The notes: generated from the letters alone by a model not told the origin. Counted from the first letter of the stretch, positions 27,483 to 37,469 are shown. The stretch is DNA of 64,000 nucleotides from Oscillospiraceae bacterium (GCA_017396665.1 JAFQLH010000037.1:1-64000); one strand, 5' to 3'. A program made the numbers and translations.

Positions 27483-27512
27483 ATTTTAACTCTCTTTATA
27501 TGATTTTGTCAA
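27483..27512 (-). promoter_or_regulatory. promoter of the V-type ATPase operon
   Basis: On the minus strand, TTGACA (27507-27512), 18 bases, TAAAAT (27483-27488), about 65 bases before the first gene. The rest of 27420-27740 holds the divergent CBS-gene promoter and AT-rich sequence. Confidence 0.7.
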
Positions 27513-27635
27513 TACAATTTAAGCAATTATCGTATTATTGCACAGTTTTATTGCACCTGATAATCATATGATTGATGCTTTTTAATCTTCACAAAACTTT
27601 CATCTTATCTTACCTATATTTCGACCCGTTTCGTA

Positions 27636-27664
27636 TTGACTAGAGGCTTAAAAAGTTGTACAAT
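27636..27664 (+). promoter_or_regulatory. promoter of the CBS-domain gene
   Basis: TTGACT (27636-27641), 17 bases, TACAAT (27659-27664). Confidence 0.7.
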
Positions 27665-27740
27665 ATATTCAGAGATATGTTTACTTTTCTCCGACTAACG
27701 ACATCACGAAAGGGTGTGACAAAAAGCCTTCGGCAAGACC

Positions 27741-28157
27741 ATGAACATACTGTTTTTTCTAAAGCCAAAATGCGAGGTTGCTCATCTTCAGAACGACTGC
27801 ACAGTTCGTCAGGCGATTGAAAAGATGCGTGCTTCCGGCTACACTGCTGTACCTGTCATTGACAAGGAGGGCAGATATGTTGCGACTGTCACAGAGGGCG
27901 ACTTCCTATGGTTTTCGCTTTCCTACAACAGCGACAATCTACTGAAGATTGCCGAGCTCACTCCGTTGTCCGCTATCAAACCGAGAACCGAAAACAAGGC
28001 GGTAAGCGTCAACGCAAAGCTCCACGACCTGCTTCTTATGATGATGAACCAGAACTTTGTTCCGGTCACAGATGACAGAGATATTTTCATAGGAATTATA
28101 ACAAGAAAAGATGTGCTGGAGTACTTTTACGACAAGCTTTCAACTGACGAAGAATAG
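27741..28157 (+). CDS. two-CBS-domain protein
   Basis: A 138-aa protein made almost only of two CBS motifs (about 8-60 with VRQAIEKMRASGYTAVPVID; 75-130 with LLLMMMNQNFVPVTDD and FIGIITRKDVLEY). Stand-alone CBS pairs bind adenine nucleotides, including c-di-AMP and (p)ppGpp in some Firmicutes (CbpA/CbpB, DarB), and regulate partner proteins. The closest ribosome-like site (GAAAGGG) is about 25 bases upstream of the ATG at 27741, so the start is uncertain. It has its own promoter and shares a terminator with the convergent dynamin operon. Confidence 0.82.
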   Translation: MNILFFLKPKCEVAHLQNDCTVRQAIEKMRASGYTAVPVIDKEGRYVATVTEGDFLWFSLSYNSDNLLKIAELTPLSAIKPRTENKAVSVNAKLHDLLLMMMNQNFVPVTDDRDIFIGIITRKDVLEYFYDKLSTDEE

Positions 28158-28191
28158 GTGCTTGTTGCAAAGGTCAGAATACATAAAAACC

Positions 28192-28218
28192 TCCCGCAAG
28201 GAAATTATCCTTGCGGGA
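28192..28218. terminator. bidirectional terminator
   Basis: TCCCGCAAGGA and TCCTTGCGGGA form an 11-bp stem with a 5-base loop; T-rich sequence follows on both strands. It ends the CBS gene and the dynamin operon. Confidence 0.85.
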
Positions 28219-28227
28219 TTCTTTTGT

Positions 28228-30000
28228 TTAGTTATCAGGAAGCTGGTACTTGAGAAGGAGCTTTGACGCACTGATAATTGTACGGTTAGCTTTCTCGAGT
28301 GTAACAGAGATAGTTTCGTTATCGTAGTTGCCCATCATTTCCTTAGCCTGCACGAAGGTATTTCTTCCGACTTCAATCTGGTGGTTGAAGATACCCTCGA
28401 GTCTCTTTACAGACTTAGCTTCGAGGTCCTGGTAAGCCGCCTTGATATCCTTGACGGTATTATTTCTGATATCGTCGTAATTTTCAAGGGCAATATCTAT
28501 GATATCCGTTCTCTTTTTCTTCTTGAGAATATTCTTGAAGGAGGTCATTGTACCTGACGGGAAGGTTTCGCTTGTTCCTGTCTGAGCGACATTCATTACA
28601 GAATGTGCAACCTTCTTCTTTACATCGCTTAAGATTCTGTCAACAGAATTGGACTGTGACACAACAGCGAGGTCTGAGATACCGAGCTTTCTTGCGAGCT
28701 GGTCGCTTATTCTTTCAACGAGCTCATTCATTCTTCCGCTATGGATTTCCAGGCAGGTTCTGTACGCTTCGCCCACCTTATCCATGAGGTAGGAATAGAA
28801 ATACTTTTCAACATCCTCTGCTGCGATATCATTTTCAGACTCTGTCGGTCTGCATTCGAGCACACTTTCTCTGAGCTTTGCGAAGAATTCATACATCCAG
28901 ACCTCAGCCTCCTGCTGCATTTCGAGGATATTGAGGTGGATTTCCGGCTTCTTTGCTTCGAGGAAGGTATTGATTGTACTGCACTGCTCCTCAAACTCTG
29001 CTGTCATATTCTCAAATCTCTTCTGGTCGAGTGCTGACATATCAGAGAAGATATGAATTTTAGCGTGAGTTTCTCTGAGCATCTGGTCGAGCATAGCGAG
29101 GACTCTCTTCTTTCTGATGATATCCTTCTGGAGAATGATATCACGCTTTAAGGAAACCTCAAACTTTAAGAACTCTGTTTCATAGTAATCGGAGAAATCC
29201 TTATTTGCGTTGCTTGGGATACCTGCTTTTCTGCGGTATTCCTCCTCAGCGCTGATGCCGTAGACAAACGCATTAGGAACGATTGCTTCGCTCTTCTGCG
29301 AAATTCTTGCCATAATCTTTTCGACATCTTCTCTTGTGCTGAGAGCATCGACCATATTTACAAGCACATACAGCATACCGAATCTCTGCGGCTGGATATG
29401 GCTTGCGAGGTAGAGCTGCTCGCTTTCAGAGAATGGCAGGAGGGCACTTGCTACATAAATGATAGCGTCTGCGTTCATAAGGTAGCTGTTAACCTGCTCG
29501 TCGAGGTCTTCGATATCCGAGAGACCCGGAGTATCAACGATACGGATTTCCTTTAAGATTGGGGCATTATCACGTATATCGAGGTGGTCAATCGGGGCTT
29601 CGAGCGAAGGCATAAGCTCCTCGAGCTTTTCTCTTGTAATTTCGTCTCTGGAGAGCTTTACACGGGCACCGTTTTTCAAAACAGCGTGGATGCTTGGCTC
29701 ACCGTATGAGATTTCGTTTATTGTATAGGTTTCAGGTGCGATATTAACAGGTGCGAGGCTTCTTCCTAAAAGGGCATTGATTATTGTACTCTTACCTCTT
29801 TTGAAGTCGCCTAAGATAACGAGTGTAAACGGCTCGTCACATCTTCTCTTTATGAGAGCGTTCCAGACATCGAGTCCCTCAGCGAATTCATCTCCGAGGA
29901 TTGCGGACAGCTCTTTATTTGCGATAAGCTCGTCAAGGCAGCTTCTTACTACGGTGATGTCCTCTTCTGCGGACTTATAAATTGTATTATTTAAATCCAT
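28228..30000 (-). CDS. dynamin-family GTPase, soluble partner
   Basis: A 590-aa large GTPase. G1 is GDFKRGKST (about 62-70); a Thr suited to G2 lies near 95; G3 is DTPGL (about 156); a VNMVD-type G4 is near 210. The rest is helical and coiled coil without an obvious membrane-inserting stretch. Bacterial dynamins remodel or tether membranes and often work in pairs. Here the second dynamin lies two genes upstream and does have a hydrophobic segment. The ATG is 3 bases after the stop of the M48-like gene, so translation is tightly coupled. Substrate and role unknown. Confidence 0.88.
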   Translation of the reverse strand: MDLNNTIYKSAEEDITVVRSCLDELIANKELSAILGDEFAEGLDVWNALIKRRCDEPFTLVILGDFKRGKSTIINALLGRSLAPVNIAPETYTINEISYGEPSIHAVLKNGARVKLSRDEITREKLEELMPSLEAPIDHLDIRDNAPILKEIRIVDTPGLSDIEDLDEQVNSYLMNADAIIYVASALLPFSESEQLYLASHIQPQRFGMLYVLVNMVDALSTREDVEKIMARISQKSEAIVPNAFVYGISAEEEYRRKAGIPSNANKDFSDYYETEFLKFEVSLKRDIILQKDIIRKKRVLAMLDQMLRETHAKIHIFSDMSALDQKRFENMTAEFEEQCSTINTFLEAKKPEIHLNILEMQQEAEVWMYEFFAKLRESVLECRPTESENDIAAEDVEKYFYSYLMDKVGEAYRTCLEIHSGRMNELVERISDQLARKLGISDLAVVSQSNSVDRILSDVKKKVAHSVMNVAQTGTSETFPSGTMTSFKNILKKKKRTDIIDIALENYDDIRNNTVKDIKAAYQDLEAKSVKRLEGIFNHQIEVGRNTFVQAKEMMGNYDNETISVTLEKANRTIISASKLLLKYQLPDN

Positions 30001-30003
30001 CTT

Positions 30004-31014
30004 TTACACCCCCGCAGTTGAAGTTCCGAGGATAAAGTTACAACGCACGTCGCAAAGCTGTCCGTTGATAACATTAAGTCCCTCGCTTGAAAGCTCACTT
30101 CTCCAGTTATAGAGAAGGTCGCAGTTTAAGAATTCCACGGCGGCAAGTATTCTCTTCTCGTCGTCGGTAGCGTCCCTGCTGACTCTGATATCCCTTGCTG
30201 ATGAATAGTGTATACCCTGAGCCATATTTACAATTCTCTCGAAATCGAGGTCCTTCATTGTTCTGCTGTAGAAATCGAGGTATCCCTTTGCGTAGAGACC
30301 TGCGATTATTTCAGCATATCTTTCCGGCTCATCACAGCATATCATACCTGCTCTGTCGGCTGTTACGTCGGCAAGCTTAACCCACTGTGCAAGCGTATAC
30401 AGAAGCTGATTGCTTACAGGGAGCTTATACGACTGCTCGACAGGGATAAATCCCCTCTTATCGCAGTTGAAATACTTATATGCAAGGTTATATGTACAGT
30501 GGTGGTTCTGGATACGTCCGCATTCACTGCCGATAAGCACCTGCAGCTCATCCTTGTCGCACATATCCACGAGAGCCTTTGTTATTACTATACAAGGCTC
30601 GATAATATCACTTGCAATTGAATAGATTATCTTCTTATCGATATCGTCTCTTACGAACACCGTTGGCAGATTAAGCTCAAGTCTTGAGGCACAGAGCTTT
30701 GCAATTTCGTACACCTCAGGGTACTTAAGCGAGCCTGCCTGGTTGACCTTAAGAAACAGAAGCTTTGCTTCCTCTGTTACGTCCTGCGAATTGATTGCCT
30801 TAGCGAGCTTTGCCCAGCCGGACAGACCTGTTATCTTCTGTCTGAGTGCAAAGTCTGCATCAAAGGCATAGTCGAGCACGCCTTCCACAACGTGGTTACT
30901 GAAGGAACGTGTATACGCAAGCAGGTATGAACGGAAGCTTGTATCTATCTTAAGAAGCGGGTTTTTTGTTTCACCCTCTGATTCAATAGCGAATTTGCTG
31001 AAAGAATCAATCAT
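30004..31014 (-). CDS. M48-like protein with lost catalytic residues (pseudo-peptidase)
   Basis: A 336-aa protein whose middle follows the M48 metallopeptidase pattern. Where active enzymes have HExxH it reads S-E-C-G-R (163-167, in VLIGSECGRIQNHH), and the third ligand Glu in ExxAD is Asp (D216-VTADRAG). All three zinc ligands are therefore replaced, though the fold-defining context is kept. There is no signal peptide or clear membrane helix. It sits between two dynamin-family genes in one operon (40 bases after the first, 3 bases before the second), so a scaffold or adaptor role for the two GTPases is plausible. AGGAGG precedes the ATG. Confidence 0.65.
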   Translation of the reverse strand: MIDSFSKFAIESEGETKNPLLKIDTSFRSYLLAYTRSFSNHVVEGVLDYAFDADFALRQKITGLSGWAKLAKAINSQDVTEEAKLLFLKVNQAGSLKYPEVYEIAKLCASRLELNLPTVFVRDDIDKKIIYSIASDIIEPCIVITKALVDMCDKDELQVLIGSECGRIQNHHCTYNLAYKYFNCDKRGFIPVEQSYKLPVSNQLLYTLAQWVKLADVTADRAGMICCDEPERYAEIIAGLYAKGYLDFYSRTMKDLDFERIVNMAQGIHYSSARDIRVSRDATDDEKRILAAVEFLNCDLLYNWRSELSSEGLNVINGQLCDVRCNFILGTSTAGV

Positions 31015-31054
31015 TGGTGGTTTCCTCCTACTCTCTATAATCTTCTTCGGAAAT

Positions 31055-33157
31055 TTACTCCTGTGTCTCCTTATTTTCAGAAGCGTCCTTTACATCCTCC
31101 ATCACCTTTTCAGTTTCACCCGAAACTGCCTTATGGAGAATATAAGCATCTGCGAGAATGTTACTTGTATGAGCAACGATTCCCTGGAGTCTTTCCTTTT
31201 CCTTTTCAGAAACCATTTTCTTTTCCATCTTAAGCTGATTTAAGTTGTTGAGTGTTTTCTGAGTGTCCTTGAGTATGATTTCAGTTTCCTGCTCAATCTT
31301 GTTCTTGAGGCTTTCAAACGCTGTGAATACCTGCTGACGAACTGTTTCGGAGAAGTCTGTGGTAAGCTTCATTTCGTGGAACTGCTTTCTTACCTGTGTC
31401 TTGAAATCAGACTTATACTTTTCGATTCTTTCCTGAGCGAGGAACTTATCTACAGCAAACTTACCGGAGAATGTTCCTGCAAGTCCTGCAAATGCGATAA
31501 CGAAAAGTGTGAGTGGTGAGAATGCTGCTGCGATACCGAGAGCTGCAGTTGCATACTGAGCGGCAAAGAAGGTAGCGTAGAAGCTTGTAGCACCTGTTAC
31601 GCCGCCGAGAAGTGCGCCCTTGATGCCTGCTTCTCTGAAGCCGATGAACAGCGCACCGATACCCGACGCACCGATTGCAGAGCCGATAATCTTATCGACA
31701 CTTCCGCCGCTGTTATTAACCTTTTCGTCGATATTGAACATCTGCTGAATCTTTGTTACGTTGCGGAAGAACTCGTCTTCGAATGACTGGAGTCTTGCAG
31801 CCTCGTCGCTGAGGGCAACGTTGATAGAGTTCTGAATCTGTTCACAGATGAGCTGAGCTCTTGTTTCGATGCTTTCACGAATCTTGTCGATGAGCTTTCC
31901 GTGAACGACCTTGAGCTTATCACGCTTTAGGTCATTAGGGTTAATCTGGTATGTATCAATAACCTGCATAGCAGTTGCTTCAATCTGTGACCAGTAATCC
32001 TCGAGGAGCGGACGCAGACCGTCGTAAACCTGGTTTGCTGCGTCGTTAATCTTAACGAACTCTGCTCTCTTCTTGTTTCTGATTTCTTCGATTTCCTCGA
32101 TAGCGCTCTTATAACGCACCATAAACTCATCGTTTTCCATCATAAGCGCATTCTTACGCAGTGCAACAGAGTTGAGCACTTCTGTACCGCTGTTGATAAG
32201 CTTATTAGCGATAATCTGGAGAGTGATTGTACCTCTCTCCTTAGTGAGCATATTTTCAAGGACATTTTCAAACTGAGGGAAATTACTTTCCTCGAGCATC
32301 TGTCTATCGCCGTTCATCTTAGCGATAAGAGCCTTCTTAGCGTACACGCCGATAACCTTCGGCACGCCGATTTTTCTCTGGTAAACGGCAAACTCCTTAG
32401 AGTCCTCGCCCATTACCTTCTTAGCCTTATCCATAACGTACTTTTCGATTCTTGTACGAACGGTATCGACAATTCTGTCCTCATCTTCCTTACTGAAGGT
32501 GCCGAAGCAGTTTACGATAAAGATAATTCTTCCCACGTCAGAGGAGAGCATCTTCTTTTCAAGAAACTCCTTTTCAAACTGTGAGAACGGAGAATTTGCG
32601 CTGATAACGAATACTGCGGCATCAATTTCAGGGAGAATAGACAGGGTAACATTAGTCATCTGCTCATCGTCGTTAAGTCCCGGTGTATCGATGATATCAA
32701 CGTTATTCTTACAGAACTCTGTATCATAATAAACGGTAGCTTCCTTTACAGTTTCAGCCTTCTGCTCAGACTCGAAGGTAAGCTTTGTTACATAATCCTG
32801 GAGGTTACTGATAGGAACCTTTTCACAGCTTCCGTCCTTATACTCTACTGACACATACGGTGTATCATTGTATGTAACTCTGTTAAGAGTTGCAGTTGCA
32901 GGCAGAACGTCAGCAGGAAGAATTTCCTGTCCTAAAAGAGCGTTGATGAGCGTACTCTTTCCTCTCTTGAATTCTCCGACGATAGCAACCTCAAAGTGCT
33001 CGTCAGCCACCTTATCAATGGTATCACGGATAGATACAGCAGTATTTGTGAGTGACAAATCATAGCTGTACTCCAAGAGCTCGTGAAGCTTTTTCGAGAG
33101 ATTTTCAACCGTTTCTCTGTACGCTGAGTAGCTTCCGTAGTTAAGCAGTTTATCCAT
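31055..33157 (-). CDS. dynamin-family GTPase, membrane-inserting partner
   Basis: A 700-aa bacterial dynamin-like protein. G1 is GEFKRGKST (about 63-71), G3 DTPGLNDDEQ (about 159) and a G4-like IVNCFG near 205. Long helical stalk segments follow. A Gly/Ala-rich hydrophobic region (about 500-575, including AIGASGIGALFIG and LFVIAFAGLAGTF) is the probable membrane paddle. I chose the ATG at 33157, with AAGGGG 12 bases upstream; a TTG at 33181 has no ribosome site. It is first gene of the operon under the promoter at 33243-33272. Confidence 0.9.
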   Translation of the reverse strand: MDKLLNYGSYSAYRETVENLSKKLHELLEYSYDLSLTNTAVSIRDTIDKVADEHFEVAIVGEFKRGKSTLINALLGQEILPADVLPATATLNRVTYNDTPYVSVEYKDGSCEKVPISNLQDYVTKLTFESEQKAETVKEATVYYDTEFCKNNVDIIDTPGLNDDEQMTNVTLSILPEIDAAVFVISANSPFSQFEKEFLEKKMLSSDVGRIIFIVNCFGTFSKEDEDRIVDTVRTRIEKYVMDKAKKVMGEDSKEFAVYQRKIGVPKVIGVYAKKALIAKMNGDRQMLEESNFPQFENVLENMLTKERGTITLQIIANKLINSGTEVLNSVALRKNALMMENDEFMVRYKSAIEEIEEIRNKKRAEFVKINDAANQVYDGLRPLLEDYWSQIEATAMQVIDTYQINPNDLKRDKLKVVHGKLIDKIRESIETRAQLICEQIQNSINVALSDEAARLQSFEDEFFRNVTKIQQMFNIDEKVNNSGGSVDKIIGSAIGASGIGALFIGFREAGIKGALLGGVTGATSFYATFFAAQYATAALGIAAAFSPLTLFVIAFAGLAGTFSGKFAVDKFLAQERIEKYKSDFKTQVRKQFHEMKLTTDFSETVRQQVFTAFESLKNKIEQETEIILKDTQKTLNNLNQLKMEKKMVSEKEKERLQGIVAHTSNILADAYILHKAVSGETEKVMEDVKDASENKETQE

Positions 33158-33242
33158 TTTGTTTTTCAGCCCCTTGAACAAAAATTTGCTTATTTATTAA
33201 AAAGCAATGTACTTTAAGACACTAGATATAGTATACTAATTT

Positions 33243-33272
33243 ATTATAGCACACTTTTTGCACATTCGTCAA
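33243..33272 (-). promoter_or_regulatory. promoter of the dynamin operon
   Basis: On the minus strand, TTGACG (33267-33272), 18 bases, TATAAT (33243-33248). Confidence 0.75.
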
Positions 33273-33352
33273 TATATTTATTTAATGTTTTGCCTATTAT
33301 TTCATAGAAATATGAGCATTATTTTTGTGCAACTTTTCAAAGCTACGGGCAA

Positions 33353-33396
33353 AACAAAAGGACTGCACACAAGGGACGGGCCCATTGTACAGTCCT
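33353..33396 (-). terminator. terminator of the pot operon
   Basis: On the minus strand AGGACTGTACA pairs with TGTGCAGTCCT and is followed by TTTTGTTTT. It lies just after the potD stop at 33403. Confidence 0.75.
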
Positions 33397-33402
33397 GAAG
33401 CA

Positions 33403-34677
33403 TCAGAATATATCTTTTTTATTCTTGATATGGCGTCTTATAAGGATTATTACAACTGCCAGCAGGCAGGCTACCAGGAACACCGGCATTACCCAGCGGC
33501 TTGTTGTTTCGTCCTCTGCGGACTTCATCTGAGTCCACAAATCCTGCATGGTTTTGCTTGCCTCGTCGGAGAGGTTTACGAAAACCGTCATATTCGCCTT
33601 TACCTCGTCGCTCGGGTAAGAAACGGGGTCATTTCTTACTTCCTCGTCGAGCATCTCGTATGCGGCACTATGCGGAGTTGAGTAGCAGATATAGTCGATA
33701 TTGGCGTGAGCGATATCCGGCTCACACATAAAGTTTATGAACATCTCTGCGGCTTCCTTCTGCTTTGAAGAGGAAGGGATACACATAGCGTCAACGAAAA
33801 GGTTTGTACCGCTCTTTGGAACAACGAAGCCGAGGTCCTCGTTTTCCTCCATAATCATAAGTGCGTCGCCTGCATAATACGGAGCGATAAGGGCATCGGA
33901 AGCGCCCATCTTATCAAAGATTTCGTCCATAACATACGCCTGGACCACCTTCTTCTGCTCCTTGAGAAGCTCTGCTGCTTCTTCAAGCTCCTTTTCATCC
34001 TCGGTATTGATTGAATAGCCGAGCATTATTTCAGCGATTGCGAAGGCATCTCTCGGGTTGTCGAACATAAGAATCTGGTCTGCGTAGTCCTCGTTCCAGA
34101 GAATATCCCAGTCGATTTCCTCGGGTGCGAGGTCAATTACAGTTGTATCATAGATTATACCGACAGTACCCCATGTATAAGGCACTGAATACTCATTCCG
34201 GGGGTCATATTCAAGGTTTCTGAAGTCCTCCATGATATACTTGTAGTTCGGGATATTGTCCATATTTATTTTCTGGACCATACCCTCCTTAATCATCTTG
34301 GAAATCATATAGTCAGACGGAATAATTACGTCATAGCTTACTCCGCCGCCCTTGAGCTTTGCGTAGAGCTCCTCGTTTGTAGCAAAGGTTGTATAGTTGA
34401 CCTTAATGCCTGTAAGCTCTTCAAACTCGGTAAGGATATCGAGGGTTCCCTCCTCCTCGCCGATACAGATATACTCGCCCCAGTTATAGACATTGATTTC
34501 GATATCGTCGCCCTTGAAGCGTGTATAATAATCCTCATCCTCTATGGTAAGAGTCTGCACCTCGATGTCTTCTTCGCCCTCTTCGGCTTCATCGGAATCC
34601 GAACAGCCTGTAAGACCTGTAACGAGCATTACCATACACAGAAGCCATGAAAGCAGGTTCTTCTTAGTTACTGTCAT
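33403..34677 (-). CDS. potD: spermidine/putrescine-binding lipoprotein with C-terminal membrane helix
   Basis: Extracytoplasmic solute-binding protein of the PotABCD importer, 424 aa. It has a lipoprotein signal with lipobox LTGC (Cys 25), an acidic linker, then the PotD-type domain (INVYNWGEYI, VSYDVIIPSDYMI, VPYTWGTVGIIYD). Unusually, after the binding domain it ends with a hydrophobic helix (about 395-414, WVMPVFLVACLLAVVIILI) and a basic tail, so it would be held by both lipid and helix. Its start overlaps the potC stop by 4 bases (ATGA). Confidence 0.92.
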   Translation of the reverse strand: MTVTKKNLLSWLLCMVMLVTGLTGCSDSDEAEEGEEDIEVQTLTIEDEDYYTRFKGDDIEINVYNWGEYICIGEEEGTLDILTEFEELTGIKVNYTTFATNEELYAKLKGGGVSYDVIIPSDYMISKMIKEGMVQKINMDNIPNYKYIMEDFRNLEYDPRNEYSVPYTWGTVGIIYDTTVIDLAPEEIDWDILWNEDYADQILMFDNPRDAFAIAEIMLGYSINTEDEKELEEAAELLKEQKKVVQAYVMDEIFDKMGASDALIAPYYAGDALMIMEENEDLGFVVPKSGTNLFVDAMCIPSSSKQKEAAEMFINFMCEPDIAHANIDYICYSTPHSAAYEMLDEEVRNDPVSYPSDEVKANMTVFVNLSDEASKTMQDLWTQMKSAEDETTSRWVMPVFLVACLLAVVIILIRRHIKNKKDIF

Positions 34678-35486
34678 TCTCTCACGCCTCCTTTGTATGA
34701 AGCGTTACGCTTTGCAGCTCTGTTCTCGATAACATTCTTTACGATGAGCACGACAACAACAACAAGGAAGATGATTGTAGAAAGCGCATTGATTTCAGGA
34801 GAAACCTTACGTCTTGTCATTGAGTAGATAGTGATAGGGAGAGTCTGCGAGGTAGAGCCGCTTGTAAAGTAGCTGATTACAAAGTCATCGAGCGAGTATG
34901 TAAACGCCATCAGAAAGCCGCTGATAACGCCCGGCATAATCTCAGGAAGGATAACCTTTCTGAAAGCCTTTGTCGGACTGCAACCGAGGTCCTGTGCCGC
35001 TTCATACAGGTGCGGGTCCATCTGCTTGAATTTCGGCATAATATTGAGAATTACATACGGCACGTCGAAGGTAATATGTGCTATAAGGAGTGTTACAAAG
35101 CCGAACTCGATATTCATTCTTGCGGCAAAGAACACGAAAAGGAGCATAAGTGAAACACCCGTTACGATTTCCGGGTTGATGATAGGCATATTTGTAACGT
35201 TCATTACGACTGCCTTAGGAACCTTTCTCATACTGTTTATACCGATTGCTGCAAATGTACCGAGAATTGTTGAGATAACGCTTGCCAAAACGGCGATAAT
35301 GACAGTATTTATGAGAGAGGAAATGATAATCTTGTTATGGAACAGCTTTTCATACCAGTCGAGTGTAAAGCCTGAGAACACGCTTCTGCTCTTTGTTTCG
35401 TTGAACGAGAACACGATAAGCACGAAGATTGGCACATACAGAAAGGCAAGTACTATTCCGATATAGATTTTGCTAAGCTTTTTCAT
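34674..35486 (-). CDS. potC: spermidine/putrescine ABC permease
   Basis: Six-helix inner permease, 270 aa, with the EAA loop for ATPase contact (EAAQDLGCSPTKAFRKVILPEI). It pairs with PotB. AGGAGG precedes the ATG; it lies 12 bases after potB and overlaps potD by 4. Confidence 0.95.
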   Translation of the reverse strand: MKKLSKIYIGIVLAFLYVPIFVLIVFSFNETKSRSVFSGFTLDWYEKLFHNKIIISSLINTVIIAVLASVISTILGTFAAIGINSMRKVPKAVVMNVTNMPIINPEIVTGVSLMLLFVFFAARMNIEFGFVTLLIAHITFDVPYVILNIMPKFKQMDPHLYEAAQDLGCSPTKAFRKVILPEIMPGVISGFLMAFTYSLDDFVISYFTSGSTSQTLPITIYSMTRRKVSPEINALSTIIFLVVVVVLIVKNVIENRAAKRNASYKGGVRE

Positions 35487-35498
35487 ATACCGCCCTCC

Positions 35499-36308
35499 TT
35501 ATATAAGCACCTGGTCATCAGGGCTGAACTGGTTCATAATTGTCATTATGAGCAGTATGATAACCATAAGCACCAGCGAGATTGCGGCGCCGAGATGCGG
35601 GTTATAGGAGTTTCCTAAGAACTGCATTTCGATAAGGTCACCGATGAGGAGGTTTGAGCCGCCTCCGAGCATTCTTGAGATAATGAATGTAGAGATAGCA
35701 GGCACGAACACCATTGTTATACCTGATGTAATACCGGGCAGGCTGAGCGGAACAACGACTCTTGTTATAACCTTCTTTGAGTTACAGCCAAGGTCGGATG
35801 CTGCTTCGATAACACTCTTGTCTATCTTCTCCATTACAGAATAGAGAGGCAGAATCATAAACGGCAGGTAGTTATACACCATACCGAGTACAACTGCGCC
35901 GGATGTATTTATAAGCTTATAAGGGCCGAGGCCTATCATACCGAGAAGGTTATTGATGATGCCGTTGTTTCCGAGAAGTGTCATCCATGCATATGTTCTG
36001 AGAAGGAAGTTCATCCACATAGGGAGCATAACTATAAGGAGCATAGTTGACTGCTTATGCTTTTCCATTCTTGAAAGGGCATATGCAAGAGGATATGCGA
36101 CAACGAGGCATATCACGGTTGCGATGAGGGCAAGCCAAATTGAACGGACAAATATATTTGCGTACTGACCTACCTCAGAGATATTCTGGATAGTCCATTC
36201 ACCGTCGGCTGTTCTGAATGCAAAGTATGCTACCATAATCAGAGGGACAAGTATAAACACCAGCATCCATACCAGATACGGAACAGAAAATATTTTAAGC
36301 TGCTTCAA
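35499..36308 (-). CDS. potB: spermidine/putrescine ABC permease
   Basis: Six-helix permease, 269 aa, with the EAA motif EAASDLGCNSKKVITRVVVP. It starts with TTG at 36308; the ribosome site GGAGG lies inside the end of potA, so potA and potB are translationally linked. Confidence 0.95.
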   Translation of the reverse strand: MKQLKIFSVPYLVWMLVFILVPLIMVAYFAFRTADGEWTIQNISEVGQYANIFVRSIWLALIATVICLVVAYPLAYALSRMEKHKQSTMLLIVMLPMWMNFLLRTYAWMTLLGNNGIINNLLGMIGLGPYKLINTSGAVVLGMVYNYLPFMILPLYSVMEKIDKSVIEAASDLGCNSKKVITRVVVPLSLPGITSGITMVFVPAISTFIISRMLGGGSNLLIGDLIEMQFLGNSYNPHLGAAISLVLMVIILLIMTIMNQFSPDDQVLI

Positions 36309-36312
36309 TTCC

Positions 36313-37359
36313 TTAATCCTCCTGAGTCTTCTTCATAATATGGATATCAAACGGGTCAAAGTCCATACCTATCATTGCGCCGACAGGCTCAGCCTTTGTA
36401 GAATGAATCATCCACTTATGGTCAACGCCGTCAACCATCATTTCATAGTGAACGCCCTTGAAAACGACAGACTCGACGATACCTGTGAGCTTTGCGTTTT
36501 CAGCAGGGATAACCTTAACGTCCTCAGGTCTGATAACAACGTCTACTGTTTCGTTTGGTGCAAAGCCCTTGTCAACGCACTCAAAGCGTCTGCCTGTAAA
36601 CTCAACGACGCAATCCTGCGGCATACAGCCGTTTACGATGTTGCTTTCACCGATAAAGTCAGCAACGAACGCATTCACAGGCTCGTTGTATATATCTGCG
36701 GGAGAGCCAATCTGCTGGATAACACCGTTGTTCATAACAACTACTGTATCAGACATTGTGAGGGCTTCCTCCTGGTCGTGTGTTACATAAACGAAGGTAA
36801 GCTCCAGAGCCTGCTGAATCTTTCTCAGTTCAGTCTGCATTTCCTTACGCAGCTTCAAGTCAAGCGCACCGAGAGGCTCGTCGAGGAGAAGAACCTTAGG
36901 GTGATTTACGAGAGCTCTTGCGATAGCAACTCTCTGCTGCTGACCGCCTGAAAGCCTGTTTACAGACCTCTTCTCAAAGCCCTTCAAGTTTACAAGCTCG
37001 AGCATTTCGCCTACTCTTCTGAGAATCTCCTTTTCAGGAACCTTCTTTACTCTCAGACCGAATGCGATATTCTCATAGACATTGAGATGCGGGAAAAGCG
37101 CATATCTCTGGAACACTGTATTTACATTTCTCTTGTGCGGCGGAAGGTCGTTTATCCTTGCTCCGTCAAACATAATGTCACCGCTTGTCGGCTCCAAAAA
37201 GCCGGCGATAATTCTGAGGGTAGTAGTTTTTCCGCAACCCGATGGTCCGAGAAGCGTAACGAACTCCTTATCCTTGATATCAAGACTGATATTTTTAAGA
37301 ATCTGTTCTCCGTCTTCAAATTCGACAACAATATCCTTAAGGCTTACAATATTGTCCAT
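36313..37359 (-). CDS. potA: spermidine/putrescine ABC ATPase
   Basis: ABC ATPase, 348 aa, with Walker [10 protein letters not shown] (about 38-46), the Q-loop region, the signature LSGGQQQR, Walker [12 protein letters not shown] and the H-loop VTHD; the C-terminal TOBE domain spans about 270-340. It powers polyamine import. It is first gene of the pot operon. Confidence 0.96.
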   Translation of the reverse strand: MDNIVSLKDIVVEFEDGEQILKNISLDIKDKEFVTLLGPSGCGKTTTLRIIAGFLEPTSGDIMFDGARINDLPPHKRNVNTVFQRYALFPHLNVYENIAFGLRVKKVPEKEILRRVGEMLELVNLKGFEKRSVNRLSGGQQQRVAIARALVNHPKVLLLDEPLGALDLKLRKEMQTELRKIQQALELTFVYVTHDQEEALTMSDTVVVMNNGVIQQIGSPADIYNEPVNAFVADFIGESNIVNGCMPQDCVVEFTGRRFECVDKGFAPNETVDVVIRPEDVKVIPAENAKLTGIVESVVFKGVHYEMMVDGVDHKWMIHSTKAEPVGAMIGMDFDPFDIHIMKKTQED

Positions 37360-37469
37360 ATCCCAACAATCCTTTCTTATACGAGCCGGCCGAAGCGATT
37401 TTGCAAAAATGCAGACCTCATACTTCCCATAGCAAAAAGATTTTGCAGCAAAATTACCGCAACATACTT

